Shown: one piece after another, positions 35,291 to 44,193 of the stretch
How positions within the stretch are numbered: the stretch's first letter is position 1
Layout: each line of letters starts with the position of its first letter
Source of the DNA: an uncultured Bacteroidales bacterium
GTDB lineage: Bacteria > Bacteroidota > Bacteroidia > Bacteroidales > WCHB1-69
Assembly (NCBI GenBank): GCA_937949745.1
Contig: CALECM010000105.1
Span: forward strand, 1-64,000
Direction of reading: 5' to 3'
Length of the DNA stretch: 64,000 nucleotides
Notes under the pieces: model-generated
Seen by the model: the letters and a program-made list of their open reading frames with translations, nothing else
The model's database searches: none
What the model was told of the DNA's origin: nothing
Translations under genes and position numbers: made by a program

Positions 35291-36643
35291 ATGGACAATC
35301 ATCATTCTTCACATACAGAAAACAGACTTGCAACCGACAAAGTAGGTTCACTCATTGCAAGATATTCCATCCCCAACACTATCGCATTTGTGTTTTTCAG
35401 CATACAAGCCATTGTAGACGGGATCATCGTCGGTAATTATTTAGGGGCCTACGCGCTGGCGAGTGTCAGCCTCATTCTTCCGGCTTACATGCTCCCGTCC
35501 GGCATTGCCCAGATTGTGACCATAGGCGCCCAGGCCCAGATGAGTATCGCTATGGGTGAGCAGAACTATGTCAGGGCCAAGACCGCCCTTAAAACGGGAA
35601 GTATTTCTATCCTTGTTTTCTCGTTGATTATATTTTCAATTTTCAATCTGTTTCCCGTCCAGTTGGCCGGATTCATGGGCGCGGAAGGGGATTTGTTGGA
35701 GGGTTCACTTAACTACATCCACGGGTTGATGCCGTTCGTAGGAGTTAATCTTATTATGTTTTTCCTCAACTATGTCCTGAAAACATTGGGTCATCCACGT
35801 TTTGCGATGAATGTGATAATTTTATCTATCTTACTGAATATCGTGCTGAGTATTCTATTCGTTACTCAGTTCGAACTGGGTACGTTCGGCGTAGGTCTGG
35901 CAACGGGGGTATCTATCTCGGTAGGTTGCCTCCTTTCACTTGTCGTAGTTTTCAAAAGCCTCAGATCCCATCCGGCTTTGAAAAAAATACGGGGTAAATT
36001 CAGTTGGCGTTCTTTGGGAAGAATGTTTTACAACGGCTCGTCCGAAGGTTTAACCGAAATAGCGATGAACGTTACTGTTGTGCTTTTTAATCTGACTTTC
36101 TTAAAGTATGCCGGAAAAGAGGGTGTAGCTGCTTTTGCGGTTACAAACTACATTATCTTTATCGGAACAAGTATTCTTCTGGGTATATCAGATGGCGCGA
36201 TTCCGGTTATAAGCTTCAATTATGGTGCGAATTTATGGCAGCGTGTCCGGCAGTCGCTAAAGGTCGTACTCCGAACTAATTTTATAATCGGGGTCGTTTT
36301 TCTTGTTTTTCTATGGAGCCTGGGAGAATATGCCCTCTCTATATTTTTAGATGATTCCTCGCAAGATGTTATCGATATGGCAGTTCACGGCTCACGGATA
36401 ATGGGATTTGCTTTTCTGCTGAACGGGTTTAATATTTCCAGTGCAAGTTTTTTCACAGCCCTTGATAATGCCAAATGGTCGTTGGTTATTTCTGCATGTA
36501 GAGGCTTGATATTTATTGCAATCGGCATCGCGATATTGCCTCTTATTTTCGGAACAAACGGTATCTGGATGACAGTGGCGGTGGCGGAGGTATTTACTGC
36601 CATTATTAGTTTCACTTTGCTAAAGAGAGTTATGAGGAAATAA
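35291..36643 (+). CDS. MATE family multidrug efflux transporter
   Basis: A 450-residue inner-membrane transporter with about twelve hydrophobic segments, belonging to the MATE (MepA-like) group that exports cationic drugs using Na+ or H+ gradients. The start at 35291 gives MDNHHSSHTENRLATDKVG, and the first membrane segment follows directly (YSIPNTIAFVFFSIQAIVDGIIVG). An upstream in-frame ATG at 35201 would add 30 residues encoded by the structured leader and is unlikely. The two six-helix halves are visible, with conserved Pro and Gly residues and a DGAIPVISFNYGA motif in the second half. Control by the leader RNA is inferred. Confidence 0.9.
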   Translation: MDNHHSSHTENRLATDKVGSLIARYSIPNTIAFVFFSIQAIVDGIIVGNYLGAYALASVSLILPAYMLPSGIAQIVTIGAQAQMSIAMGEQNYVRAKTALKTGSISILVFSLIIFSIFNLFPVQLAGFMGAEGDLLEGSLNYIHGLMPFVGVNLIMFFLNYVLKTLGHPRFAMNVIILSILLNIVLSILFVTQFELGTFGVGLATGVSISVGCLLSLVVVFKSLRSHPALKKIRGKFSWRSLGRMFYNGSSEGLTEIAMNVTVVLFNLTFLKYAGKEGVAAFAVTNYIIFIGTSILLGISDGAIPVISFNYGANLWQRVRQSLKVVLRTNFIIGVVFLVFLWSLGEYALSIFLDDSSQDVIDMAVHGSRIMGFAFLLNGFNISSASFFTALDNAKWSLVISACRGLIFIAIGIAILPLIFGTNGIWMTVAVAEVFTAIISFTLLKRVMRK

Positions 36644-36806
36644 AAAATAACTCAAATACTTATAAAGTAGAAATTATAAAATTATAATCTTTTCTATTCT
36701 TTAAAACTACTATGACCTACCTATAAGATTCCTTCCACATCTTTTTGGGATAAAAATTTCCCACTTTCCAAAATAATGATTATAATTGCCAACAAAATCC
36801 AATGCC

Positions 36807-37808
36807 ATGATTCCCAAAACCCACAAAACATTAGTTCTTTTATTTTTATTGATAATACCGGTTTATTCCGGATTGCAGGCGCAACAAACCGCGGAGAAAT
36901 ATTACCGGGAGATTGATTATCTTTTATATCTTCCCGACGGGTACCACGACGATCCGGCACAACGATGGCCCATGGTGGTATTTTTACACGGTTCGGGAAG
37001 CGCCGGGCATGATATTAATAAAGTGAAGCTAAACGGAATTCCCGGATTAATAGAGCAAGGGAAAAAATATCCTTTTATCGTCATTTCACCACAGTCGGAG
37101 GAACAGGGATGGAATATCACCGACCTGAAGAATTTATTATCCAATGAAGTAAAAAAATACAGAATAGATTACGACAGGATTTATCTCACGGGATTAAGCA
37201 TGGGAGGCGGGGGAACATGGGATCTTGCCACGGCATATCCTGAATTCTTCGCCGCCATCATTCCCATATGCGGTAATACTAGTCAAGAGGCTTTGGAAAA
37301 TATTTTCCAGCTTAGGCATACGCCGGTATGGTGTTTCCATGGCGCGGAAGACGAGGTGATAAAACCGGCTGATTCCGAAAACATTATCAAAGAATTAAGG
37401 GAATATGATCCCGGAGCAAAATTAACCGTCTATCCCGGTGTAGGGCACGACAGCTGGACACGGACCTATAACGATGATGCCGTATTTGAATGGATGCTTC
37501 AGCAGACACGCCACAAAAACAGAGCCATTGAATTGGATGAAGCGCTATTAAAGGAATACGCATCTTTCCGTTACGCTATTCCCAACCAGACTCAAACAGC
37601 CCATTTTACCGTAGAAAAGGGTGGTTTAAGGTTATGGGTCGGAGGGCAACCCGGCGAGGTGATAAAACCGGCTTCAAAAGACACCTTCTTCCTCGACGCC
37701 GATTCCCGGAAATATCTTATTTTCGAAAGGGATGCCAAAGGAAAAATCAGCGGGCTTACCTTATATGAGTACAATAACAAAATCTTTTGCGAAAGAGTAA
37801 AGGATTGA
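36807..37808 (+). CDS. exported alpha/beta-hydrolase (esterase/phospholipase-like)
   Basis: A 333-residue exported hydrolase. The ATG at 36807 gives a clean signal peptide (TLVLLFLLIIPVYSGLQAQ); a TTG at 36786 is in frame but less plausible. The oxyanion region is VVFLHGSGSAG. The nucleophile Ser is in GLSMGGGGTW, the acid Asp in FHGAEDEVI, and the His in PGVGHDSW. This arrangement matches the dienelactone hydrolase/prolyl oligopeptidase-like esterases of Bacteroidota. The last ~80 residues form an extra beta-rich domain (YRYAIPNQTQTAHFTV ... GLTLYE) resembling DUF3471-type tails. The natural substrate is unknown; acylated sugars or lipids are possibilities. It stands alone between the MATE gene and a convergent operon. 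Confidence 0.82.
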   Translation: MIPKTHKTLVLLFLLIIPVYSGLQAQQTAEKYYREIDYLLYLPDGYHDDPAQRWPMVVFLHGSGSAGHDINKVKLNGIPGLIEQGKKYPFIVISPQSEEQGWNITDLKNLLSNEVKKYRIDYDRIYLTGLSMGGGGTWDLATAYPEFFAAIIPICGNTSQEALENIFQLRHTPVWCFHGAEDEVIKPADSENIIKELREYDPGAKLTVYPGVGHDSWTRTYNDDAVFEWMLQQTRHKNRAIELDEALLKEYASFRYAIPNQTQTAHFTVEKGGLRLWVGGQPGEVIKPASKDTFFLDADSRKYLIFERDAKGKISGLTLYEYNNKIFCERVKD

Positions 37809-37897
37809 TTTGTAATTATTCCGGAAAAGAACAATTAGATATAGAATGAAACGCTCTGGAAATATTAAAAATAATTAACAATGTTTACGGAAGCCGA

Positions 37898-37931
37898 ATG
37901 AAAGAACCCACTGATTAGGGGATTCTTTCAT
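37898..37931. repeat. hairpin ATGAAAGAACCC/GGGGATTCTTTCAT
   Basis: The arms at 37898-37909 and 37918-37931 pair with a two-base bulge and an eight-base loop between two convergent genes. There is no T tract on either side, so it is only a candidate bidirectional terminator. Confidence 0.4.
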
Positions 37932-37999
37932 CACTGCACTAGCATTAAACAAACAAATAGTTTTCCATTTTTCTAATAGCCCCTCATATTTGCTTTATT

Positions 38000-38668
38000 C
38001 TATATTTTTTCTCCTATTGCTTCTACTATTGGGGAATCGTTTTCAAGAGTTATCTTTATTGTCTTTAAACTTTTTCTAATTCTATTGATGAAATCAGTAT
38101 AATATTTATCACCTTGATAAATAAAACAAATTGAAATCCAATGACCGTAAATTTCTGTCATCATATCCAGTCTTGTTTCTTTATGAAGACGGCTACCAAT
38201 AACCATATATTTTTTACCATTTATATTTTTTAGTTCTTTGATAAATATTTCCATATTGGATGGATCTATTGAGATATATCTTTCGATCATATGTTCCAAT
38301 AATTGGGCATCTATCTCTATGGTATCATCACATCCTATATTTTTACTATGCTCAATAGTTACCTGATATAAAGAATCTGGAAAAGCCTTTTGGAACATAC
38401 CTGTTTCTTGAAGCAAACTATACTCTTTATTTGCAATTCTATACATTTCCACATCCCCACAATAATAGTCGGAATAATTTGTCCAGAAGTATGTAGTATC
38501 AAATTCAGGAGGAAGGCACAGGGTTAATACCCCTAAATAATTTTTCAGGTTAATTTTGTGTTCTATATAATCCAATGGGATTTGATCATTATTACTTTTC
38601 ACAGTCTGATTATTACAGGAATAAGCTGCAATAAGAATTATCCCTAAAATTAAAATATTGTTTTTCAT
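38000..38668 (-). CDS. hypothetical lipoprotein
   Basis: A 222-residue unrecognised protein. Residues 1-18 form a lipoprotein signal with lipobox AAYSC, so it is anchored by a diacylated Cys at the envelope. The mature part is acidic with alternating helices and strands (FWTNYSDYYCGDVEMYR; EIDAQLLEHMIERYISIDP) and shows no enzyme motif. The gene is visibly richer in A and T than its neighbours. It is 26 bases downstream of the esterase gene and is probably the third gene of an operon that begins at 40305. Function unknown. Confidence 0.65.
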   Translation of the reverse strand: MKNNILILGIILIAAYSCNNQTVKSNNDQIPLDYIEHKINLKNYLGVLTLCLPPEFDTTYFWTNYSDYYCGDVEMYRIANKEYSLLQETGMFQKAFPDSLYQVTIEHSKNIGCDDTIEIDAQLLEHMIERYISIDPSNMEIFIKELKNINGKKYMVIGSRLHKETRLDMMTEIYGHWISICFIYQGDKYYTDFINRIRKSLKTIKITLENDSPIVEAIGEKI

Positions 38669-38694
38669 AAAGGTTTAAGAATGAAAGAATCCAA

Positions 38695-39468
38695 TTACAT
38701 AATATCCAGCGCTCTTTTCAACGCGTCGTTGAAAAAATACCAATCGTGAAAGCCTTCCATTTCTTCGTAAGTATAATCGTATCCTATTCCCGTCATCTCT
38801 TTTGAGAATCGTCTGTTATCCTCCAGAAAAGGATCCTGGGAACCGCAAATGGCAATGAAACGCGGCATGTCAAGGTTTTTATTCCGGCGGGCCACCGTGA
38901 GCAGATCATCGTTTTCTCCTAATGCAAGATCGTCCCCGAATACGGAGTGCATATCACGGATAATTTTAGGTCCTGTCTGGCGAATAAATCCCGGTTCATG
39001 CTCATGTATTTTCTGATAATCCAGTCCGTCTTTAAGGAAGAGACAGCCTGACGATAAAGCCACTGCACATGAATACAATTCCGGTTTGGTAAGCGCACAT
39101 TTCAACGCGCCATAACCACCCATCGATCCTCCAATAATGAAAGTATCTTCCCGCTTCCGGGAAATATTAAATACCGATTTCACGATTCCCGGCAATTCCC
39201 CGGTCATATAATCATAATAATCAAAACCATATCTCATATTCGCATAAAAACTACGCTGGACATCGGGCATTACAAATACAATATCGTGCCGGGAAGAGAA
39301 TACCGGCAACATCGTATAATCGATCCAGCTTTCATGATTGCCGGATATACCATGAAGCAAATACGCTACCTTATAAGGCCTGTCCATATCGAATTGATTG
39401 GGTATTACAACTGCTATACCCGTGTCTTTTTCCAGACATGTCGAAAACACATTTCCACGTAATATCAT
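38695..39468 (-). CDS. esterase D/tributyrin esterase-like hydrolase
   Basis: A 257-residue cytoplasmic esterase of the PF00756 type. Motifs are YLLHGISGNHESW (oxyanion), the nucleophile Ser in GGSMGGYGALKCAL, Asp in CGSQDPFLEDN and His in EMEGFHDWYFF, completing an alpha/beta-hydrolase triad. No signal peptide. Members include S-formylglutathione hydrolases and short-chain ester hydrolases of the EstA type. It lies 60 bases downstream of a regulatory-domain lipoprotein gene, with no promoter element in between, so the two are probably co-transcribed. The substrate is unknown. Confidence 0.85.
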   Translation of the reverse strand: MILRGNVFSTCLEKDTGIAVVIPNQFDMDRPYKVAYLLHGISGNHESWIDYTMLPVFSSRHDIVFVMPDVQRSFYANMRYGFDYYDYMTGELPGIVKSVFNISRKREDTFIIGGSMGGYGALKCALTKPELYSCAVALSSGCLFLKDGLDYQKIHEHEPGFIRQTGPKIIRDMHSVFGDDLALGENDDLLTVARRNKNLDMPRFIAICGSQDPFLEDNRRFSKEMTGIGYDYTYEEMEGFHDWYFFNDALKRALDIM

Positions 39469-39528
39469 TTTTTAAAGTTTTAATTGTAATCCTGATTCCG
39501 AAGATTTAAACAGCCTTTTTGGAAATAT

Positions 39529-40305
39529 TTACCTGAAATCTTTCTTTTCAAAGAAATAAATATTTTCACCTTTTTCCGAATATTCGGTATTTTCCGCCTC
39601 CACCCTGAAAATGATGTACGGTTTATCCGACTTGTTTTTGGGAGCATCCACCTGCACAAGATAACCGGTTATCGATTGGGCGCCTTCTCCTCCGAATTCT
39701 TCCACGGACCGGATTGAATTTATTTTTAAAGGTTCGTCGTCCGCGTAAACATTTACTTGCAAATGATCGGGTTTTACGGATATATCGGTTGTTTTTTCAG
39801 CTTTACTCTTATCCAGATATATCTCTTTGGAGCTGGATAAATATTTATGCAAACTCATAGGCCGGAAATAAATAAAGAAACCGGGATAACCACCGTAGTT
39901 CCGAAAAACGGTGGTCCCATATAATTCAAGCCTGTCGTAACGTGGATTAATGGTCAGGTCCCTGTCGGCGATGATGTTCCAGCCCCAGTATTCCAATCGC
40001 ATATCCTCTTCCGGAACCGCGTCCATGCGGGGATATTCTTTAAGCCGCATGGCCATTAATGCCATATAATTCCCTTTTTCGACTTCCACCGAATAATCCC
40101 CGTTTTGATCCGTAAATACTTCGTACAAGTTGTCGAAACCGGCACTGCGGAACTGCACCGCGCTGCTGTCTATCGGACGGCCGTTAAAATCGGTCACTTT
40201 CCCGGATATGGTAACCGTCTCTTTTTCTGTTGTAATTTCCCGGTTTGAACAACTACTGAAAATAAAGATTAATAATAACGGGGAAAATAATGTAAGATGT
40301 TTCAT
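39529..40305 (-). CDS. lipoprotein with carboxypeptidase-regulatory-like domain
   Basis: A 258-residue lipoprotein: lipobox FSSC at residues 16-19 after MKHLTLFSPLLLIFI. Residues ~30-85 form a carboxypeptidase D regulatory-like (transthyretin-fold) domain, ISGKVTDFNGRPIDSSAVQF through TDQNGDYSVEVEKGNY. The rest is beta-rich without recognised motifs. Such domains occur on surface lipoproteins and TonB receptors, so an outer-membrane role is likely. It has a -7 element at 40323-40330 and leads the likely three-gene operon with the esterase and lipoprotein genes. Confidence 0.75.
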   Translation of the reverse strand: MKHLTLFSPLLLIFIFSSCSNREITTEKETVTISGKVTDFNGRPIDSSAVQFRSAGFDNLYEVFTDQNGDYSVEVEKGNYMALMAMRLKEYPRMDAVPEEDMRLEYWGWNIIADRDLTINPRYDRLELYGTTVFRNYGGYPGFFIYFRPMSLHKYLSSSKEIYLDKSKAEKTTDISVKPDHLQVNVYADDEPLKINSIRSVEEFGGEGAQSITGYLVQVDAPKNKSDKPYIIFRVEAENTEYSEKGENIYFFEKKDFR

Positions 40306-40322
40306 TGATATAATTTTGAGTG

Positions 40323-40330
40323 CAAAAATA
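40323..40330 (-). promoter_or_regulatory. -7 element (TATTTTTG) for the regulatory-domain lipoprotein operon
   Basis: CAAAAATA on the plus strand, 18 bases before the ATG at 40305. Confidence 0.6.
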
Positions 40331-40404
40331 ACAAGATGCCGGTAATTGAAAAGGAAAATAGGGGCAATATTTAATACTACAGAAATAGTTAATATTCCTT
40401 AAAA

Positions 40405-40845
40405 TTACTCATTCCACCGTGTATAAGAATCATCACCCATGATCAGCAAATCCCCATCTTCGGAAAGCTCATATCCGTATTCCAGGAATATCTCATCATC
40501 CATTGCCATTACTCCTTTTTCGGCGGGGTGGTACGTATATATCTTTCCGTCCCCGGTATAATAATAATACAGCAGATGCCAGTCATTGAAAGGTTCTCCT
40601 TCGACAAACATCCTTTCGTTAATTTTTCCGTCTTCTCCGAAAGAGATGGCGATTTGGGCCGTTTTCTTTTGATGGGTAAACGTTTTATCATTCATCCATT
40701 CGCCGAAAAGCATATCATCGTGCGGTTCCTGCTTGGTATATTTTTCAATTGTTTTTTGTTCTTTTCCGGTTAAATTCCCCGAACAGGAATTAAAGAACAG
40801 GACAGCAAGAAAAAAACACGCCATTTTAAAAAAAGTAAGTTTCAT
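40405..40845 (-). CDS. hypothetical lipoprotein (lipocalin-like)
   Basis: A 146-residue lipoprotein with lipobox FFNSC. The mature part has regularly spaced beta strands with GEWMNDKT, ISFGEDGKI, KIYTYHP and YELSEDGDLLIM, a pattern seen in small lipocalin-like or DUF5640-like proteins. No catalytic motif is present. A -7 element lies 33 bases upstream on the minus strand. It is divergent from the flavodoxin-ferredoxin gene. Function unknown. Confidence 0.65.
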   Translation of the reverse strand: MKLTFFKMACFFLAVLFFNSCSGNLTGKEQKTIEKYTKQEPHDDMLFGEWMNDKTFTHQKKTAQIAISFGEDGKINERMFVEGEPFNDWHLLYYYYTGDGKIYTYHPAEKGVMAMDDEIFLEYGYELSEDGDLLIMGDDSYTRWNE

Positions 40846-40877
40846 AACCTGAAGATTACGGGCCGTTAATATGTATC

Positions 40878-40885
40878 CAAAAATA
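40878..40885 (-). promoter_or_regulatory. -7 element (TATTTTTG) for the lipocalin-like lipoprotein gene
   Basis: CAAAAATA on the plus strand, 33 bases from the ATG at 40845. Confidence 0.55.
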
Positions 40886-40948
40886 TAAATAATAGCTTAC
40901 ATTGAAATCATAGTGATAATTAATTTCAAATACCGGTAACAGATTGTG

Positions 40949-40956
40949 TATATTTG
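40949..40956 (+). promoter_or_regulatory. -7 element (TATATTTG) for the flavodoxin-ferredoxin gene
   Basis: TATATTTG lies 27 bases upstream of the ATG at 40983. It falls inside the longer open frame that begins at 40944, which argues for the 40983 start. Confidence 0.6.
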
Positions 40957-40982
40957 CAATCCGGATTTTAAGAAAGAACTAT

Positions 40983-41762
40983 ATGGAAATTAAAAAGTCA
41001 GCTATCGTATATTTCAGTGCGACAAATACTACCCAAAAAATAGTGGAGGCCATTGCCGAAGGTACCGGCATGGATAATATTCACAAATTTGACATTACCA
41101 AAGGACAGGAACCTGAATTAAATTTTGACAAAGATGATCTGGTGATTTTCGGTTTACCGGTTTACGCGGGCCGTATCCCCGCGATTTCGGTAAATTCCCT
41201 TAACAAATTTAAGGGCAACCACACTCCCGCGATCATTGTATGCGTATATGGAAACCGGGATTACGACGATGCCTTATTGGAATTGTATAACGTTGTATCC
41301 GGAAACGGATTTTCCATTATCTCGGCGGGAGTGTTTATAGGACAACACTCCATTTTTCCGCGAACTGCCCTGGGCCGTCCTGACCGGGAAGATCTGGATA
41401 AAGCCCGGAATTTCGGGAGGGAAAGCGTAAATAAAGTGGCCGAATTTGATAACCCGACACTTTTTCCCAATATAGAGGTAAAAGGTAATTTTCCGTATAA
41501 AATACCTAACCCGATACCTTTGGTTCCAAAAGGCGACCGTAAATGTAACGGTTGTGGAAAATGTGTACAGAAATGTCCCGTTCAGGCTATTGACATCAAA
41601 ACTCCCCGAAGGACTGACAAATCATTATGTATTGCATGCGCGGGATGTATTAAAGTATGTCCGCAAAACGCGAGAAGTTTCCGGGGAATCGTTTATCTAA
41701 TTGCTTCCCGCAAATTTACGAAAGCTTATGCCATCAGAAAGGAGCCGGAAACGACATTGTAG
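40983..41762 (+). CDS. EFR1-type flavodoxin-ferredoxin fusion
   Basis: A 259-residue redox protein of the cytoplasm. The N-terminal ~165 residues are a flavodoxin-like domain: YFSATNTTQKIVEAIAEG is the FMN phosphate loop, followed by IFGLPVYAGRIP. The C-terminal part carries two 4Fe-4S motifs, CNGCGKCVQKCP and CIACAGCIKVCP. This order matches the EFR1 family. It probably passes electrons between ferredoxin and an unidentified partner. The start at 40983 follows the promoter at 40949-40956. It converges on the ASCH/DUF362 operon; DUF362 proteins often carry ferredoxin domains, so a shared redox role is possible but unproven. Confidence 0.88.
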   Translation: MEIKKSAIVYFSATNTTQKIVEAIAEGTGMDNIHKFDITKGQEPELNFDKDDLVIFGLPVYAGRIPAISVNSLNKFKGNHTPAIIVCVYGNRDYDDALLELYNVVSGNGFSIISAGVFIGQHSIFPRTALGRPDREDLDKARNFGRESVNKVAEFDNPTLFPNIEVKGNFPYKIPNPIPLVPKGDRKCNGCGKCVQKCPVQAIDIKTPRRTDKSLCIACAGCIKVCPQNARSFRGIVYLIASRKFTKAYAIRKEPETTL

Positions 41763-41770
41763 AGCCAATG

Positions 41771-41800
41771 AAAAAATATTTTCTCTACGGAGAGAAATAA
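41771..41800 (-). terminator. small hairpin between convergent genes
   Basis: TTCTCT/AGAGAA (41781-41786/41791-41796) with an ACGG loop. On the minus strand it is followed by AATATTTTTT, a plausible weak terminator for the ASCH gene. Confidence 0.45.
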
Positions 41801-41811
41801 TAAGCCTGGAC

Positions 41812-42219
41812 TCAGGTTTCAATCACTTTAAACCACTCACAGACCAATATCGTCTCATCATTCAGTTCTTTCCCGATTTTTTGCAATAATCCCGAATAAT
41901 AAGGCTGATGGATCGCTTTCCAGTTTTCCAGACTGCCATCTCCTTCCTCCACGGCAAATTTCTCCGTAACATTACCGAATTGTATATTCCTGATCTTTTC
42001 GATCCTGACTAACGCTACTTCTTTACCGGAACTATCCAGTACGGAAAAATAATCTCCGACTTTACTCCGCTTTTTTAAACCGAGAAAATAATATTCCTCT
42101 AAGGAAGATGTAGCCGTTTTTTGACCATTGATTACTTTGCCGGCAAGATCATCCTTCTCAGGGTCAGTACCGCCAAAACTTATTTTTGAAATTTCTGTTC
42201 CATTAATTTTCAATCTCAT
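41812..42219 (-). CDS. ASCH domain protein
   Basis: A 135-residue protein made almost entirely of an ASCH domain, a PUA-like beta barrel thought to bind RNA or nucleotides. The region GKVINGQKTATSSLEEYY gives the family G-x-K-T-A-T motif. The segment FAVEEGDGSLENWKAIHQPYYS matches the second conserved block. Length fits single-domain ASCH proteins. No promoter element is seen in the 67 bases separating it from the DUF362 gene, so it is probably the last gene of that operon. Its molecular role is not established. Confidence 0.85.
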   Translation of the reverse strand: MRLKINGTEISKISFGGTDPEKDDLAGKVINGQKTATSSLEEYYFLGLKKRSKVGDYFSVLDSSGKEVALVRIEKIRNIQFGNVTEKFAVEEGDGSLENWKAIHQPYYSGLLQKIGKELNDETILVCEWFKVIET

Positions 42220-42286
42220 TATTTTATGGAAAGCATACTTCGATAACTCCGTGTCCGTCCGTAATAAATGTTAAAAGCCTCTTTCC

Positions 42287-43273
42287 TTAATCCAGCGTTA
42301 TCAGCTTATATTTTGTAGTACCCATTCCGAGCTGTTCGGCATAATTGACGATATGGATACCATTGCGGGATTCCATGCGTTCGATGAGATGGATTTTTCC
42401 GTGGTCATTGGACGCATATACCTGGTCCACACAGGCTTTATCCAAAGCCACCGGATCGAGGGAAGCCAGGATTCCGATATCGCGCATTTCGGGGTCAGCG
42501 GGATTATCTGAACAGTCACAATCCACCGAAAGGTTGTTCATCACACTGATATAAATAATATTATCCCCGGAATAGTCGGCAATAGCTTTCGCGGCTTCAG
42601 CCATAGCTTCGAGGAAATCGTTCTGGGCCGGTTCTCCCCATTCTTCCGTACTTTTTCCGGCTGAGTGAATCAGGGTCTTTCCCTTCGAAGAAGCGATGCC
42701 GATCGACATATTTTTGAGAGCGCCTCCGAAACCGGCCATACCATGCCCTTTGAAGTGGGACAAATTAATCACAAAGTCATAATTCGGAAAGTGTGAACCT
42801 ACAATATCACGGGTAAGATGTTTACCGCCCTTAACGGGAAGATCGATTTCTCCTTCTGAATCGAGAATATCCACCGGAGCTAACGCCATGAAACCGTGAT
42901 CCTCGGCCGCTTTCAGATGCAGTTCGGTAGTCGCGCGGTTTCCACCGTAAGCCGTATTGGCATCGATAATAGTGCCGTTAACCAATCTTACCAGATCCCC
43001 GATAAGTTCAGGCTTAAGGTAATTGTTCCCGCCGGGTTCTCCCATGCTCATCTTAACCGCAACTTTACCATGGGCCTCCCGTCCGAGCGCCTCATAAATC
43101 TTAATCAGGTTTTGCGGTGTAATTTCTTTGATAAAATAAACGGTAGCTTCACCGCCGCTGACGTTTTCCCGGGATTCATTCGGCATCGCTTTACTCTTGT
43201 TTGAATTGCAGGAAGTAGCGACCAGGGCACTTCCAAGCATGACAATAAGCGATAAAATGATCGATTTTTTCAT
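42287..43273 (-). CDS. DUF362 domain lipoprotein
   Basis: A 328-residue protein with a lipoprotein-type signal (lipobox ATSC, residues 19-22) and a DUF362 domain covering the rest. Visible family motifs are LSHFKGHGMAGFGGALKNMSIG, CDCSDNPADPEMRDIGILAS and LDPVALDKACVDQV. Many DUF362 proteins carry a C-terminal 4Fe-4S ferredoxin domain; this one does not, and it is exported instead of cytoplasmic. It lies 25 bases downstream of a small exported protein gene and upstream of the ASCH gene in a likely three-gene operon. Function is not established for the family. Confidence 0.85.
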   Translation of the reverse strand: MKKSIILSLIVMLGSALVATSCNSNKSKAMPNESRENVSGGEATVYFIKEITPQNLIKIYEALGREAHGKVAVKMSMGEPGGNNYLKPELIGDLVRLVNGTIIDANTAYGGNRATTELHLKAAEDHGFMALAPVDILDSEGEIDLPVKGGKHLTRDIVGSHFPNYDFVINLSHFKGHGMAGFGGALKNMSIGIASSKGKTLIHSAGKSTEEWGEPAQNDFLEAMAEAAKAIADYSGDNIIYISVMNNLSVDCDCSDNPADPEMRDIGILASLDPVALDKACVDQVYASNDHGKIHLIERMESRNGIHIVNYAEQLGMGTTKYKLITLD

Positions 43274-43298
43274 ATTTTCCTTTTTAAATGTTATGATA

Positions 43299-43943
43299 TT
43301 ATTTTAATAGCGGAAGTAACTCTTCCTCATATATTTTCCGGCTTATGATCCGGTAATGGGGAGCATAAGCGTCGTTATAAGCTTTGCTGTGATGACCTAC
43401 ATAGATACCTTCCTGCAGCTTTTTATTGATCTCCTCCAGGTCTGCTTCATAATCCGGTAACGATAGGTCCATCGATCTGATGACGGCTTCAATCCGGGAC
43501 CATTCTTTTTTCCATTCATCCATAGAAACTTTCTCCGCTTCGTTAGCGCTTCTTATCAACGCATCCAACAGGAGTTTCGCAGGAATAAGCCCGTTTTTAA
43601 CGACCGACAGATTTACCCGGTAGAAATTGTGTTGCCATCCGGCCGGTTCAGCGGTTTCCCCCGTTATTTCCTGATAAGCATCCAGTTCCCGACGGAGATA
43701 ACGACCCGCGGCAGCCGTATCCTGAATAAGATGTCCGGGCCCGAACCTGTCCTGAAAGAAGTTTTTATAAATGTCCTTGAGTGTCGATTCCGGATATTTT
43801 TCCATTTGATTTCGTACTGCCTCGCGTACCTGTTTTTCAAAATCATCATTACCTGCGGCCAACAGATTCGGAGTGATCGCCATCAAAAATAAAATACAAA
43901 AAAACAGTCTCATATTCAGCATTATATAATCATAGAATTTCAT
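43299..43943 (-). CDS. conserved hypothetical exported protein
   Basis: A 214-residue protein with an N-terminal hydrophobic stretch (MRLFFCILFLMAITPNLLAAG), a likely signal peptide. Alternative ATG starts at 43922 and 43913 would shorten the leader and are equally plausible. The mature protein is helical, with charged segments and the distinctive blocks FFQDRFGPGHLIQD, GWQHNFYRVNLSVVKNG and YVGHHSKAYNDAYAPHYR. No enzyme family was recognised. As the first gene before the DUF362 and ASCH genes it may act with the DUF362 protein in the envelope; that is inference from position only. Confidence 0.7.
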   Translation of the reverse strand: MKFYDYIMLNMRLFFCILFLMAITPNLLAAGNDDFEKQVREAVRNQMEKYPESTLKDIYKNFFQDRFGPGHLIQDTAAAGRYLRRELDAYQEITGETAEPAGWQHNFYRVNLSVVKNGLIPAKLLLDALIRSANEAEKVSMDEWKKEWSRIEAVIRSMDLSLPDYEADLEEINKKLQEGIYVGHHSKAYNDAYAPHYRIISRKIYEEELLPLLK

Positions 43944-44108
43944 GGTTAAATTATGGCCTATCCCATCATGAATACAGGCCCATAATCTTTGTCGCTGTAA
44001 AACTAATAATAATTATAATTAAAAGACATTATTCCATATTTTTTTAATAAATCTGATTAATACTTTAAAATATTTTTCCTGTATTACATGGGGACTCAAT
44101 GTTATCCG

Positions 44109-44123
44109 ATCCGATATTCGGAT
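44109..44123. promoter_or_regulatory. candidate operator ATCCGA-TAT-TCGGAT
   Basis: Six-base perfect arms around TAT, ending 25 bases upstream of the -7 element of the second MATE gene, where a regulator would overlap the -33 region. The binding protein is unknown. Confidence 0.35.
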
Positions 44124-44148
44124 ACGGAGGTTTTATTCCGATAATGAT

Positions 44149-44156
44149 TATCTTTG
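44149..44156 (+). promoter_or_regulatory. -7 element (TATCTTTG) for the second MATE gene
   Basis: Lies 188 bases before the ATG at 44345, so the transcript would carry a leader of about 180 bases. Confidence 0.55.
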
Positions 44157-44193
44157 CAGCAGTAATTCATTAGAGTTTTATTATGAAATGGCA

